64,000 bases of DNA from Wurfbainia villosa (lineage: Eukaryota > Streptophyta > Magnoliopsida > Zingiberales > Zingiberaceae). Where the stretch lies: assembly GCA_025175895.1 (NCBI GenBank), contig CM046008.1, forward strand, positions 23,081,255 to 23,145,254, given 5' to 3'. The position numbers were made by a program, and so were the translations under genes. A model generated the notes under the pieces. The model saw nothing but the letters and a program-made list of their open reading frames with translations. It did not search any database and was not told where the DNA came from. This document shows, one piece after another, positions 22,700 through 33,115 of this stretch (its first letter is position 1; every line of letters begins with the position of its first letter).

Positions 22700-24332
22700 A
22701 CAAGGTTCGTCTGGATTTTGTGAGAAATCAAACTTTTGATTGTCTCATCAAAATGGATATTCCAGCTCCTGGATGCTTGCTTCAATCCATAAATGGACCG
22801 TCGAAATTTGCATACCTTGGTTTTATCAACCGATGTGAAACCCTCAGGTTGTATCATATACACGTCTTCGAGCAGGTTTCCATTAAGGAAAGCTGTTTTC
22901 ACATCCATCTTCCATATCTCATAATCATAATGAGCCGCTATAGCCAGGAGCATCCGAATGGATTTAAGCATAGCTACAGGCAAATAGGTTTCGTCATAAT
23001 CAATACCTTGTTTTTGACGATATCCTTTCGCCACCAATCTAGCCTTATAGGTAATCACATTACCATCCATGTCGGGTTTCTTCTTGAAAACCCACTTGCA
23101 CCCTATAGGCTTTATCCCTTCAGGTGGGTCAACCAAGTTCCAAACTTGGTTTTCATACATGGAATCCATTTCCGACTTCATGGCACCAAGCCACTTATCC
23201 CTTTCTGAACTTGTCAGCACTTCTTCATAACTGGTAGACTCCTCATCATCAATGAGTAACACGTCGTTCGATTCACTTACGAGAAATTCATATCTCTCGG
23301 GAATATTGCGTGTTCTACCAGATCTACGAAGATGTGGTGTTACAATAGGTCCAGCCGATTGCTCATCACTATGAGTTGTCGGCTGTTGTGCTTCACCAGG
23401 TATCTCATCAATGTCTATTTGAGTCTCTCGAGCCTCCTCAAGGTCGACGACACTCCCACTGTTTTCTTGCAAGAGAAACTCTTTCTCTAGAAACACAGCA
23501 TGCCTTGAAACAAACACCTTTTGTTCCACAGGATGATAGAATTGGTAACCCCTTGTTTCCTTAGGGTATCCAACAAATAGACATTTATCAGACTTAGCAT
23601 CCAATTTGTCTGATACAGTCCGCTTCACATAAGCAGGACAACCCCATATCTTCAAGTAAGATACATGAGATTTCTTACTATTCGATATCTCATATGGAGT
23701 AGTTGAGACTACCTTGGTAGGCATTCTGTTTAACAAGTAAACAGCTGTCTGAAGTGCATAACCCCAAAAGGACTTGGGAAGAGTCGCATGATTCATCATT
23801 GACCTGACCATGTCCAACAAGGTCCGGTTACGCCTCTCAGATACACCATTATGCTGTGGTGTATAGGGCGGAGTCCATTGAGACAATATACCATTGTCTC
23901 TTAGGTAATCAAGAAACTCCTGACTCAAGTATTCACCACCTCGATCCGATCGAAGTATTTTAATACTTTTGTCATGTTGTTTCTCTACTTCATTTCTGAA
24001 CTCTTTGAACCTTTCAGAGGCATCAGACTTGTGTTTCATCAAGAACACATACCCAAACCGTGAGTGATCATCGGTGAAGGTAATGAAGTAGCTATAGCCT
24101 CCTAATGCTTGAGTTGTCATAGGTCCACATACATCAGTATGTATTAGACCTAGTAACTCTCCCACTCGTTCACCTTTTCCAGTAAAAGGTAACTTAGTCA
24201 TCTTGCCTTTTAAGCATGATTCGCATGTATCGTATGAATCTAATTCAAACGATTCCAGAATTCCACATTGGTGTAATTCGGACATGCGTTTCTTGCTTAT
24301 ATGGCCAAGACGACAATGTCATATATAGGAGT
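22660..24332 (-). pseudogene. pol: E3 pol, N-terminal part: GAG-pre-integrase, integrase, RT fingers
   Basis: A 541-codon open stretch (22660-24285) carries the zinc-binding CESCLKGK, the integrase catalytic positions in IHTDVCG, FTDDHSRFG and PQHNGVSERRNRT (all three acidic residues kept), the GYPKETRGYQFY linker, and RT motifs CKWVFK, RLVAKGY, MDVKTAFLNG and SIYGLKQASRSW. It ends in a frameshift before YVDD. Upstream, 24286-24332 continues the HHCC region in another frame. This is the best-preserved integrase in the window. Confidence 0.92.
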
Positions 24333-24995
24333 CTATTTGATTATCCTTTCGAGCACGCGTGTTGCTCGCTTCGATATTGAAGATGTCACTGGATACGTCC
24401 AACGTACACCATTGCTTAAAGTTCCAGTCCCATAAAGAACTCCATTCAAAGTTATGTAACAACAATTGTTACTAAAAGTCAAATGGTACCGATTTCTATT
24501 TAAACAAGAAATAGAAATGATGTTCTTTATCAACGAAGGAACATAAAAGCAATTGTCCAGTTCTAAGACAAGTCCTATAGGGAGTTTCAACAAATGCGTT
24601 CCAATGGCGACAGCAGCAACCTTTGCTCCATTCCCAACACGCAAATTTGACTCTCCCTTGACGAGTCTTCTTCTATTCCTTAGCCCATGTATGTCATTAC
24701 ATATATGTGAGCCACACCCAATATTCAATACCCAAGTGTTTGAGGAAATAGAATGACAATCAATAACGAAGAAATCTGAAGAAGATGGGGCATCCGATGC
24801 CTTATTCTTCTTCACGGACTCAAGATAAATCTTGCACTTTCTTCGCAAATGGCTCTCCTTGCCATAATGATGGCAAGTTTCCTTTTGTGCTAGTTCTACC
24901 TTCTTAGCCCTTCTCTTCTTTCCCTTCTGCTGTTCCTTTGACTTCCTCTTAGAACCTTTCTTTGAGGAATCAACTAACAAAGATCCCCTGCTCAT
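24333..24995 (-). pseudogene. E3 nucleocapsid and protease region, inactivated
   Basis: The frame encodes a Lys/Arg-rich stretch, a knuckle CHHYGKESHLRRKC (second Cys replaced by Tyr) and a protease whose active site reads LNIG instead of LDTG, so both Asp and Thr are lost. The LPIGLVLELDNCFYVP segment typical of copia protease follows. The frame ends in a stop at 24333, about 50 bases before the next pol frame opens. Confidence 0.85.
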
Positions 24996-25422
24996 GCTTC
25001 TCGAGAAGACTCCACGGTCTTGATATTGAGCGATACCACGCAGATGAACCTTCTAGCATCTCAGAGGTGAAGAGGAGCTTTGAGACTTCGAACCTTTCGA
25101 ATCTCACTTGCTCATCAACCAACTCACAAAGATGAAGGACTACGATATGAGCATCCATATGCTCATGCTGCTTTCGTAGCTTGGGTTCCATCGCGGCTAG
25201 CATGATGCAACTCATTTGTTCAGAATCACTCACATGTTTCTGATAGGCCAACAATTGGTCCAGAGTTGCATCGTCACTAGGACGGGCGGGAAGAGGCGCT
25301 TCGAGGACATTTGCAAGCTTTTCAACCTTGAGAACAATTCTCAAGCTTCTAAGCCAGTCCAAGAAGCTCGGCCCAGTCAATTTATTCGAATCCAAAATGG
25401 AACGCAAATTCAAAGACATCAT
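24996..25422 (-). pseudogene. gag: E3 gag, N-terminal part
   Basis: The start is read at 25422 (Met-Met-Ser-Leu-Asn-Leu); an upstream in-frame extension to 25593 crosses leader hairpins and is not favoured. Motifs are LTGPSFLDWLRSLRIVL, SCIMLAAMEPKLRKQHE and RFERFEVSKLLF, as in E1/E2 gag. The C-terminal part of the gag domain is missing: the sequence jumps from EMLEGSSA to the nucleocapsid basic region, a deletion of probably about 200 bp, with a frameshift. Confidence 0.85.
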
Positions 25423-26678
25423 GATCAATCTTAGAAATACAAAACAAGCATATATGAGAAAATGATTTTTAAAATGCATCAATATACATTTATAAATCCC
25501 ATTCATTTTTCGAATTTCAAAAACCCCAAAATCACTTCGGGAGATCGTAGGTCCATCTCCGAATGGGCTGATATACATCATAGTTATGAACAACCTTGGA
25601 GAGAGTCCAACAAGCCATTCATAACTACGACGGTAGGTATCAACTATACCGATTGCATATCACGTATATGCAACTATCACAATGTGCTATCAACTAATTG
25701 AATGTTCGGGTTGTTAACACATTAACAAGTATGCATCATATGCATAGCACCCAACTTCACCTCCCTTTACATCGACCTTGGAGAGAGTCCAACAAGCCGA
25801 TGCTCCAGGTTAAAGTCAACCCATTAATCGGGAAATAGTTTTAATATGGTTAGAGCGCATTCAACCAATTAGCCCAGCTTGGAGAGAGTCCAACAACCAA
25901 AGCTAACGATTGACCTCTGACTCTTACCATATTAGTATTAAACTATTCCATGGTTTGAACATGTTCGGGTTCGAGCCGGGCTTGGAGAGAGTCCAACAAC
26001 CCGAACAAGAAACGGAACTCTGGTTCTAACCATATTAATGGAAGGTGTAGGCTTTAATATTGTTTAAGGGTTTTTATGTCTCATCCTCTTTGCATGAAAA
26101 TAACTATTATCTACATGGCATGGCATACATGGCATACATCTACATGTCACGACACGCATGGCATTATGTTATGCATCTAATGCAATTACATGACATACAA
26201 TTATGTCATGTATATGTTTCCTTATATGTCATAACTATTTATGGAAATAAAATATGTTTAAGATTTGATTCTCCAAATCAAATCATAATTAAATTAGGAA
26301 ACAAATTTCCAAATCTAATCACATATTTTATTCATGGAATTATTTGATTAAGGAAAATCTATTTAGGAAACTAATTTCCTAAATCATTAAAACTACTTAT
26401 GGAAATAAAATATTTTAAGATTTGATTTCCCAAATCAAATCATGATTAAATTAGGAAACAAATTTTCAGAATCTAATCAAATATTTTATTTATAGAAAAT
26501 ATCAATTTCCATAAATACTTCCAACTTTCCAAAAGTGGAAGATTTCCATAAATACTTCTAGACTTTCCAAAATTGAAAAATTTCCATAAATACTTCTAAA
26601 TTTCCAAAATTAGAAAATTTCCAGAAATACATTATGACTATCGCAAAACGATTTTTACGATTATGTCGAAACACAACC
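25423..26678 (-). other. E3 untranslated leader with four repeated stem-loop units
   Basis: No gene is supported. TTGGAGAGAGTCCAA (5-bp stem TTGGA/TCCAA, loop GAGAG) occurs exactly four times: 25596-25610, 25778-25792, 25879-25893 and 25982-25996. Each copy is enclosed by its own outer complementary arms, e.g. TAGTTATGAA 25581-25590 with TTCATAACTA 25618-25627, and TGTTCGGGTT 25962-25971 with AACCCGAACA 25998-26007. Further hairpins include TTGCATAT/ATATGCAA at 25653-25673. The remainder (26060-26640) is AT-rich with diverged repeats of a TTTGATT...AAATCAAATCATGATTAAATTAGG block and of TTTCCATAAATACTTC. Confidence 0.7.
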
Positions 26679-26692
26679 TGGCTCTGATACCA
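26679..26692 (-). promoter_or_regulatory. E3 primer-binding site (Met-tRNA)
   Basis: The minus strand has TGGTATCAGAGCCA exactly, directly inside the LTR end CCCAACA. Confidence 0.92.
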
Positions 26693-26693
26693 C

Positions 26694-28896
26694 TGTTGGG
26701 TTTCCGGCACTGCGGCGTGTGTGTGTTCGATCACGTTTCGTAAACATGAACACAGCGGAAGCAATAAAAATAATAAATCTACATTTATTACAACACACAC
26801 AACACACGCATGCATATTACAACATGTGTAGACATAACCGTAAATTTAAATTTACAATAAAAGGAAATTTATCTACGTTATACCTTTCGTATGACGTGTA
26901 GCGGGAACGACATCAACCGGAACGATCCTCGCTAGAATCGTCTCTACCTGTATCCACGTCGAGTTCCTCGGGATGACTTCGCTAAGCCACGAGCTTCGTC
27001 TTCGTACGGGTTACTAGCCTCATGTTGAAGACGACGTGATCGAGAGATGATCACGATCCGAATCCAAATTCGGATCCTAATACGAGTTCTCAAAACTCGC
27101 TTCTTCGGAGAGGTTTCGTCAACCAATTGACGAATCCTTCGTCCTCCACCTCAGAGGATTACCGGAGATCGAATCCCCGGTAAGTTATCCGCTATCGGAG
27201 CTCTAACCGTCGTCCAAACGACGCTCCGACGAGAGGAGAAGAAGCTGTCCAGAAAACTGGACAGCTTGGTGGAGGAGTAGGCGCCGGCCAAAACAAGGAA
27301 GCCAAGTGCTTACCTTTTCACCGAGGCCTAAGAAGATCACCGGAGGGTCGCCGGAGGGTTCACCGGCTGAAGCTTGGATGCCGGCAAGGAGCTGGACGGC
27401 GGCACAAGGAGCTGGGCGGCAAGCTTAGGGTCGGCGCCGAAAAACTCCTTCAATGGGGTGGGCGGCAACTTTTGCTAGGGCTTGGATTAGGGCTTAATTA
27501 TCCATTAAGCCCTCTTTTATATAGAACTAATTCTCTTAATGGTTATTGGATCATGACCATTAGGCCCGTTAACCCGCTCCATTAAGATAAGTTAAAATAA
27601 ACCAAACCATGATGGTTTATTTTAAGTTAAAACGAACCGAACCAACTTTTGGTTCATTTGTTTAAAATAAACCAAACCCTTTGGTTTATTCTCCTCCATT
27701 GGATTAGAACCAAACCATTTTGGTTCATCCATTACGTCTTCATAAGACTCGGCCCATCCACGCTTCCATTGCGACTGAAACGATTTCATTTCCTCGTCCA
27801 AACCTAGTTTCTCTCGGTCTGAGAATCTCATTTTCAAGCTCGTTTTAAATCCTTTGGATTACGCTCGTTGTGCGTGTGACCAAATAGGTTCTCAGTTTAT
27901 GTTGGCCGTCTATAATTAACCATTAATTATTGAACGATCATGAGTGGCACCTAGTAGTACATCATGATCCCCAATTAACCGAAAAGATCAACGGTTGATC
28001 CAGAACTATTTCTGAAACCCTTTAGCAGCTCGAATGAATCGTGCCCCATTCCCTTCACTCATCTTATACCCACTTGGTTCAGGACATGGTCTATAGTGTC
28101 AGTCCCCACTAGGCTGACTACGTCACACCTAGCCCAAGTATCAATTCCTCGTCCTACGGATTCTAGTTACTCCACATGTATCGAAGAGTACCTTACTCTA
28201 AACATGTAATGCTTTGGCCAAAGACTTTAGTAACAATCCGACGAGAGACCATGGGTATACATCTCCTCGCAAGGAGTGGTGAATCCTTTATAGGCTATTC
28301 AAACACCTTCGATCATTTCGACTTATACCCAATCATCCCGGGTCCACATCTCCTTAGAGATGTTTGCTTAAGATGTCAAAGCATAAGTCTCCATGATCAA
28401 GATGACTTGAATACCGCAAGTCAAAGGAACATCGCACTTAAGCCACAGTAAGAACTTCATTGACATATCTATATATGCAGAGAACCGTATGAAGTCTTAC
28501 GACTGGTTACTCCAATGAACTAGTTACCATAACTAGTATCCACGATTAACTCCGGACATCACAATGTCTCCAGCCAGTGAGAATCAGCTGCTTGGATACA
28601 CCAAGGAGTATACCTCGTGCTAGTCTCGACTGAATTGATGGTGTCCAAATCCATCAATTCATTGACTAGGGATAATTCCGATACATCACAATTACACATG
28701 TAGAGATACTCACTAGTTGTGATCCAATCACAAATTCTCTCATGCTGTGAATCGTATCGTGGACATTCAGTAAATGAGTTTAAGATCCAATCAAATACAT
28801 AAAACATGTATACTCAAATAGTGAATCTTCATTTATCATATAAATGGTTCATACATAAGGCGATTGCCTTAGGACATCTCTCATATATTACTAACA
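26694..28896 (-). repeat. E3 5' LTR
   Basis: 2,203 bp; on the minus strand it runs TGTTAG...CCCAACA. A TATA-like TATATAAAA (minus) lies near 27510-27518. Compared with the 3' LTR it has several small indels (for example in 27770-27800 and 28010-28030), so the insertion is not very recent. Confidence 0.92.
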
Positions 28897-28901
28897 AATC
28901 T

Positions 28902-28988
28902 CATGTCATGAGTTTTGTCTATCATCAAAATACTATCAAAGTACTGCTCGAGTTAAACTCGAGTCAACCTAGGCCGATTGCACCAACA
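28902..28988 (-). repeat. E4 5' LTR, start fragment
   Basis: These are the 87 bp separated from 18250-19552 by E3. On the minus strand it starts TGTTGGTGCAATCGGCC at 28988. AATCT at 28897-28901 is the second copy of the E3 target duplication. Confidence 0.65.
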
Positions 28989-29983
28989 ACTTCGAGGGCA
29001 AGAGATGCGAAGGAGCATTGCAGAGTCGTGTGCTTGATGCTGCCGAGGGACGTGGCCGCAAACGAAAAGAGCTTCAGTGAGGGACTTCAAGTGAGATAAA
29101 AAAATGAGTGAAATGTAAGTAGCTCATTAGGTGAACTTGGCCGAATGGATAAGTGTCGGAGGCTCGACCACAAGGGTTGAGGTTTACCCGACCGTCGGAC
29201 GCTCAAACGGATGTTAAGTTTGAGGTTTACCAGGCATCAGTCGACTATCATGTCATGGTAGTCGACTGCTCCAAGTCAATCATCAATCGACTGGTGTTTG
29301 GCTGCTGAATCAAGTCGACATCAGTCGACTACTTAAGGAAGTCGTCGATCGATCGCACTATGCACGGGCACAAAAACAAGTCGTTGCTCGACTGAAGTCC
29401 ACATCAGTCGACTGATGATACCATCAGTCGACTGATGATCCGACTGTTGGAGAAAGCAGCCGCAGATCCCATGAATCCAGTCTGGTCAGAAGCCGTTGGA
29501 GTCGACATCAGTCGACTGATGAAAGCATCAGTCGATTGATAGTGTCCAACGGGAAGATTTGCTTCCTCTCTATAAAAAGAGAGGGTGGGGGCTTTTAGAT
29601 GGTTAATGTTCATGCTCTAAACATCCTATTAAGTGCCCCACAAAGCTAAAACTCCTTCTCCTAGTTTTCTTTCATATCTATTGTAAAAGATGGAGTGATC
29701 TCATTGGTGTAAAGGTTTACCTCCACCTTGTTTGGGCTAATGGGAGAGACCAATAGTGGATTGATTTCGGAGTGATTCACCGGAGATGAATCGGACTGTA
29801 GATTAGTGGCGAGGTCGTGAACCATGTTATATCATGTGTTAGCATTGATTTTGTTTTTTCTTATCATTATAGCTTGTTTTGTTTTGTTTCCGTTGCACTA
29901 ATTATATTTGTAGACAAGCAATTCTGTTCATACAACGAAAGAGGGCTATTCACCCCCTCTAGATGGCCACCAACGTTTCTACA
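28989..29983 (+). repeat. E5: Sirevirus-type LTR, 5' end cut off by E4
   Basis: It matches the reverse complement of the E9 LTRs: GAGGGACGTGGCC near 29047, the AGTCGACT cluster at 29239-29517, TATA box TATAAAAA at 29571-29578, and the end ...GGGCTATTCACCCCCTCTAG...CTACA at 29983. The beginning (TGTTAGGGCAATC in E9) is missing, because E4 adjoins at 28988. No primer site follows; the next base belongs to RT/RNase H of E6, so E5 is either a solo LTR (or 3' LTR) inserted in E6, or one side of a deletion. Confidence 0.75.
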
Positions 29984-30616
29984 GGAGTGTCATAGGTAGT
30001 TTACTTTATTTAACTACAAGTAGACCCGACATACTATTTGCAGTAAGCATGTGCGCCAGATATCAAACATGTGTTAAGGAGTCACATTTAACACATGTTA
30101 AAAGGATATTAAGATACATTAAAAGAACAATTAATGTAGGAATGTGCTACCCAAGATCTAGTACCTTTGAGTTAATAGGATATTCTGACTCAGACTATGC
30201 AGGATATAAACTAGATCGGAAAAGTACTAGTGGAGGATGTCAGCTCTTAGGATCTTGCTTAGTAAGCTGGTTCAGTAGGAAGCAACACTATGTTGCACTT
30301 TCCACAACTGAAGCAGAATACATAACATTAGGTGAATGTGTAGCACAACTATTATGGATGATGCATACATTTAAGGACTTTGAACTAGATTACAAAAAGT
30401 AAAGACTTTAGTTGATAATATAAGTTCAATAAATTTAACAAAATATCCAATTCATCACTCACGTGCTAAACACATTGATGTTAAACATCACTTTGTAAGA
30501 GATCATGTGGCAAAAGGTAACATTGAACTCAACTATGTTGAGTCCAAATCAAACCTTGCTGACATATTCACTAAACCACTTCCGGAAGCTGAGTTTAGTA
30601 TGCTTAGAAGATAATT
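29984..30616 (+). pseudogene. pol: E6 pol 3' end: RNase H
   Basis: From 29984 the frame reads SVIGSLLYLTTSRPDILFAV, then RNase H motifs IGYSDSDYAG, KSTSGGCQLLG, SWFSRKQ and STTEAEYI, close to E7 (39841-40584). A stop near 30400 with a frameshift interrupts; the C-terminus NISSINLTK...KHIDVKHHF and LADIFTKPLPEAEFS continues in another frame to about 30616. The RT catalytic centre is absent. Confidence 0.9.
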
Positions 30617-31798
30617 AGGGTTATGCTTAGTAGACTAGGAATTTTCTTTTTGCCTACCAGTCCAAATTATTTTGAAAAGTAATATTATATTATTTTTGTA
30701 AAAAAATTAAAAAATTATTCTAGAATAGGTCAATCTAGAATTCATGATCTTATAGATCTAGGTAGCCTTCGCATCTCACAAATACCTAGGTTTACCTATT
30801 TGTGTACTAAGCCACGAAGATGGGCGTGAGATGTTAGGACTACACCCCTAGGTTCCAGATGTAGATCAAGTGCATCGACATGAACCAACATAGGGTTTAC
30901 AAAAGCAAATCGATCACTTCGGTGACTGACTGCAACTCAAAGCTTGATGATTTACTCTATATCATTTGAGCTAGAAAAAGTTGGACATTTGCTTTAAGGA
31001 CAATTTTTAGATGTGTATCTTCAAAAACTAAATGTAATAAGAATTCATGCTTGGGCTTACTCCCTATCATTTGTGCATCAAATTTAAAAAAAAATGTTTG
31101 AAATTTTTTAAATTATTAAATTTTTCAAGGGGAGTTTGAAAATTTTTGAGGAGTTTTTTTAAATGTTTGAAAATTTTGAATTTTTAATGTGAACTTGTGA
31201 ACACTTTGAAATTTTTAAGGGGGAGTTCTGATAATGTTTGAAAAATTTTGAATGAAATTTTTTTTTTAATTTTTCATGTGAACTTGTGAATACTTTAAAA
31301 TTTTTAAGGGGGAGTTCTGAAAATGTTTGAAAAATTTTGAATGAAAGTTTTTTTAAAAAAAATGTTTGAAAATTTTGAATTTTTCATGGGGACTTTTGAA
31401 TACTTTGAAAAACTTTTTAAAATTATTAAATTTTTCCGCGGGAGTTTCTGAAAATGTTTGAAAATTTGTTATTCAAGGAAAAATTGTTAATTCTTGAATT
31501 TTTTTTGAAAAGGATAAATTGTTCAAGGGTAGTTTTTGAAAATGTGATTAATCTTTAATTTCACCCTTATTTTGATGTATGCCAAAGGGGGAGAGAAGAG
31601 ATATAATTAGAGAGATAAAATTAGAGAAGATGCAAAAATTTGATAAGGATTAATGCATATTATACATGGTTAAATTTATGCATCAATATTCATTACAAAA
31701 GTTGTAAGTTCATTACTTATACATGTTAAATATGGAGATTGATATTTGATTCTCTTAACTTTAATTGATGTGTTGTCATACATCAAAAAGGGAGAGAT
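30617..31798 (+). other. E6 3' non-coding region with multiple polypurine tracts and tandem repeats
   Basis: No env-like frame is present. From about 31080 to 31480 there are three to four diverged copies of a roughly 110-bp AT-rich unit (AATGTTTGAAAATTTTGAAT ... TTTAAGGGGGAGTTCTGA). AGGGGGAG recurs near 31220, 31312 and 31587, and GGGAGAGAT lies at 31790-31798 next to the LTR. This is the multi-polypurine-tract layout known for Sireviruses. Confidence 0.7.
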
Positions 31799-33115
31799 TG
31801 TTGATGCAGTAAGCATCACTCCTTAGTTTTGATGTATGAACTACAGTTAACAGTTAGCACTCACGTGTAATCTAATATAAGTGTTAAGTGTGCAGGCTTA
31901 ACAGGAAGTCCTAGTAGGTCTTGTTGACCGGACACTAGGCATGAATCTTGACAGATTAGGAGGACCAGACACCAGGCATGAAGTCCAGATCGTTCACGTG
32001 GATCGAACATCTAGCATGAAGACCGGTTGGGTCAGGAGACCGGACAATCGGTAAAAAGTCCAGCTGGGTCAGGCAAACCGGACAGTTGGTGGAAGCCCTG
32101 GTGGGTCAGATCGGATGTCAAGGATGGTAAGTCCGGCAGGTAGCCGACAGGTAAGCCTCGAGTGAAGAGGTGAGCTTGAGTCCTCTGTATGGGGACAAAG
32201 CTAGGCATCGATCTGACGAAAAAGTCCGCGTGGGACTTAGTAGTCCAGATCGAGCAGTATTACTACTGCTATTACATTGCATATTATTTGTTTTGTGCTA
32301 ATCCTGTTTTGCAGGAATCAGTCGACTGAATGGACTCAAGTCGACTGAAGTCCAGTCGACTGGAGATGTATCAGTCGACTGGATGCCTATTTGATAGGAT
32401 CAGCTGGTGATCGATCAAAGATCGTGCGATGCAGATGGAAAGGTCTTGAGTCGACTGAAGAGTTTGAGTCGACTGAAGAGAGAAATTTCTCGATGCGGAG
32501 CCGAGTGATGTGGAGTCGACTGAAGGGGATTCAGTCGACTGGAAGACCACGAATACCATATCGACGGGCTGATGTGGAGTCGAGTGGAAGGCATTCTAGT
32601 CGACTGGAAAGATTTTATAAAAGTCATGCTCGACCAAAACTCGATAGAACATTCAATCAACGTCGAAGTGCTGCCGAAATACTTGCTCACCCACTAAATT
32701 TTCATTCCACAACAAGGCAACCTTACGACACACTGCAATTACCTCTACAATCTTTTAGTGTCGCTATAAAGCCTTGTACTTTATTTTTAATTTATTATTT
32801 CGCTTCTGCACTTAATTTTAAGAAGAGTGGGTAGTGTGTTACCCTTCTTCATTATTTGTAAAAGCAAAACCCTCCGAAGTCGAGAGTTCTCGAATCGAAG
32901 GGTATTTAGTGAATTTCCCATCGAGGTAGCTCGCGAGAGAGCTACGGGCCTTGGAGTAGCAACCCAATCCGGGTTGTGAACCAAGTAAATTGCCTGTGTT
33001 GATAATTGTCTTTATATTCCGCTGTGTATTTTGATTAGAATAATTAATATAAAAATAATTTAAAATTATAAAATACCGAGATTCACCCCCCTCTCTCGGT
33101 TCACTCGATCCTACA
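31799..33115 (+). repeat. E6 3' LTR
   Basis: It starts TGTTGATGCAGTAAGC and ends GATCCTACA, 1,317 bp. Nine AGTCGACT palindromes lie between 32320 and 32605, followed by TATA box TATAAAA at 32616-32622. Repeated CCGGACA/AGTCCGG-type words occur at 31920-32150. A run of ORFs across 32391-32834 is a by-product of the repeats. Confidence 0.85.
32320..32622 (+). promoter_or_regulatory. E6 LTR promoter: nine AGTCGACT sites upstream of a TATA box
   Basis: AGTCGACT at 32320, 32339, 32354, 32373, 32449, 32467, 32514, 32533 and 32598, then TATAAAA at 32616. The cluster sits just upstream of the predicted core promoter, a position suited to transcription-factor binding. What binds it is not known to me. 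Confidence 0.55.

Larger units (their letters stand above)
19553..28896 (-). mobile_element. E3: complete Ty1/copia element (Tork-like), nested in E4 LTR
   Basis: Both LTRs (19553-21728 and 26694-28896), a perfect primer site and a polypurine tract are present in minus-strand order. Flanking 5-mers AATCC (19548-19552) and AATCT (28897-28901) are a near-perfect target duplication with one transition. The interior has leader, gag, protease, integrase, RT and RNase H. The total length of 9.3 kb is long because of 2.2-kb LTRs and a 1.25-kb leader. Confidence 0.92.
15414..28988 (-). mobile_element. E4: Sirevirus-type, apparently gag-only element, split by E3 and cut by E2
   Basis: The minus strand reads 5' LTR (28988-28902, then 19552-18250 after skipping E3), Met-tRNA primer site 18247-18234, gag from 18191, then about 1.2 kb of non-coding sequence to 15414, where E2 intervenes. 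The 3' LTR must lie left of the window. As in the complete element E9, gag is followed directly by AT-rich non-coding sequence rather than protease and integrase. The right boundary TGTTGG (minus) ends at 28988 against E5. Confidence 0.75.
29984..33115 (+). mobile_element. E6: Sirevirus, 3' part only
   Basis: It starts within the RT/RNase H border, runs through RNase H, a 1.2-kb AT-rich 3' non-coding region with several GGGGGAG tracts, and a complete 3' LTR 31799-33115. Its gag and most of pol are expected to the left of the window, behind E1-E5, if E5 is an insertion. TGAAT at 33116-33120 is the candidate target duplication. Confidence 0.8.

Noticed and set aside
26719..27126. ORFs conserved between 19600-20009 and 26719-27126
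   Set aside because: The conservation is explained by both being copies of the E3 LTR.
30617..31798. Env-like gene, as carried by some Sireviruses, downstream of pol in E6 and E7
   Set aside because: The regions 30617-31798 and 37017-39705 (minus E8) contain no open frame with signal peptide or membrane segment; they are repetitive non-coding sequence.
32320..32605. CRISPR-like array of short palindromic repeats
   Set aside because: Repeats are 8 bp with irregular spacing inside a plant LTR; no cas genes and a eukaryotic context.
32391..32834. 147-codon ORF on + strand and overlapping minus ORF
   Set aside because: Within the E6 LTR; the coding appearance comes from repeated GAGTCGACTGAAG units.
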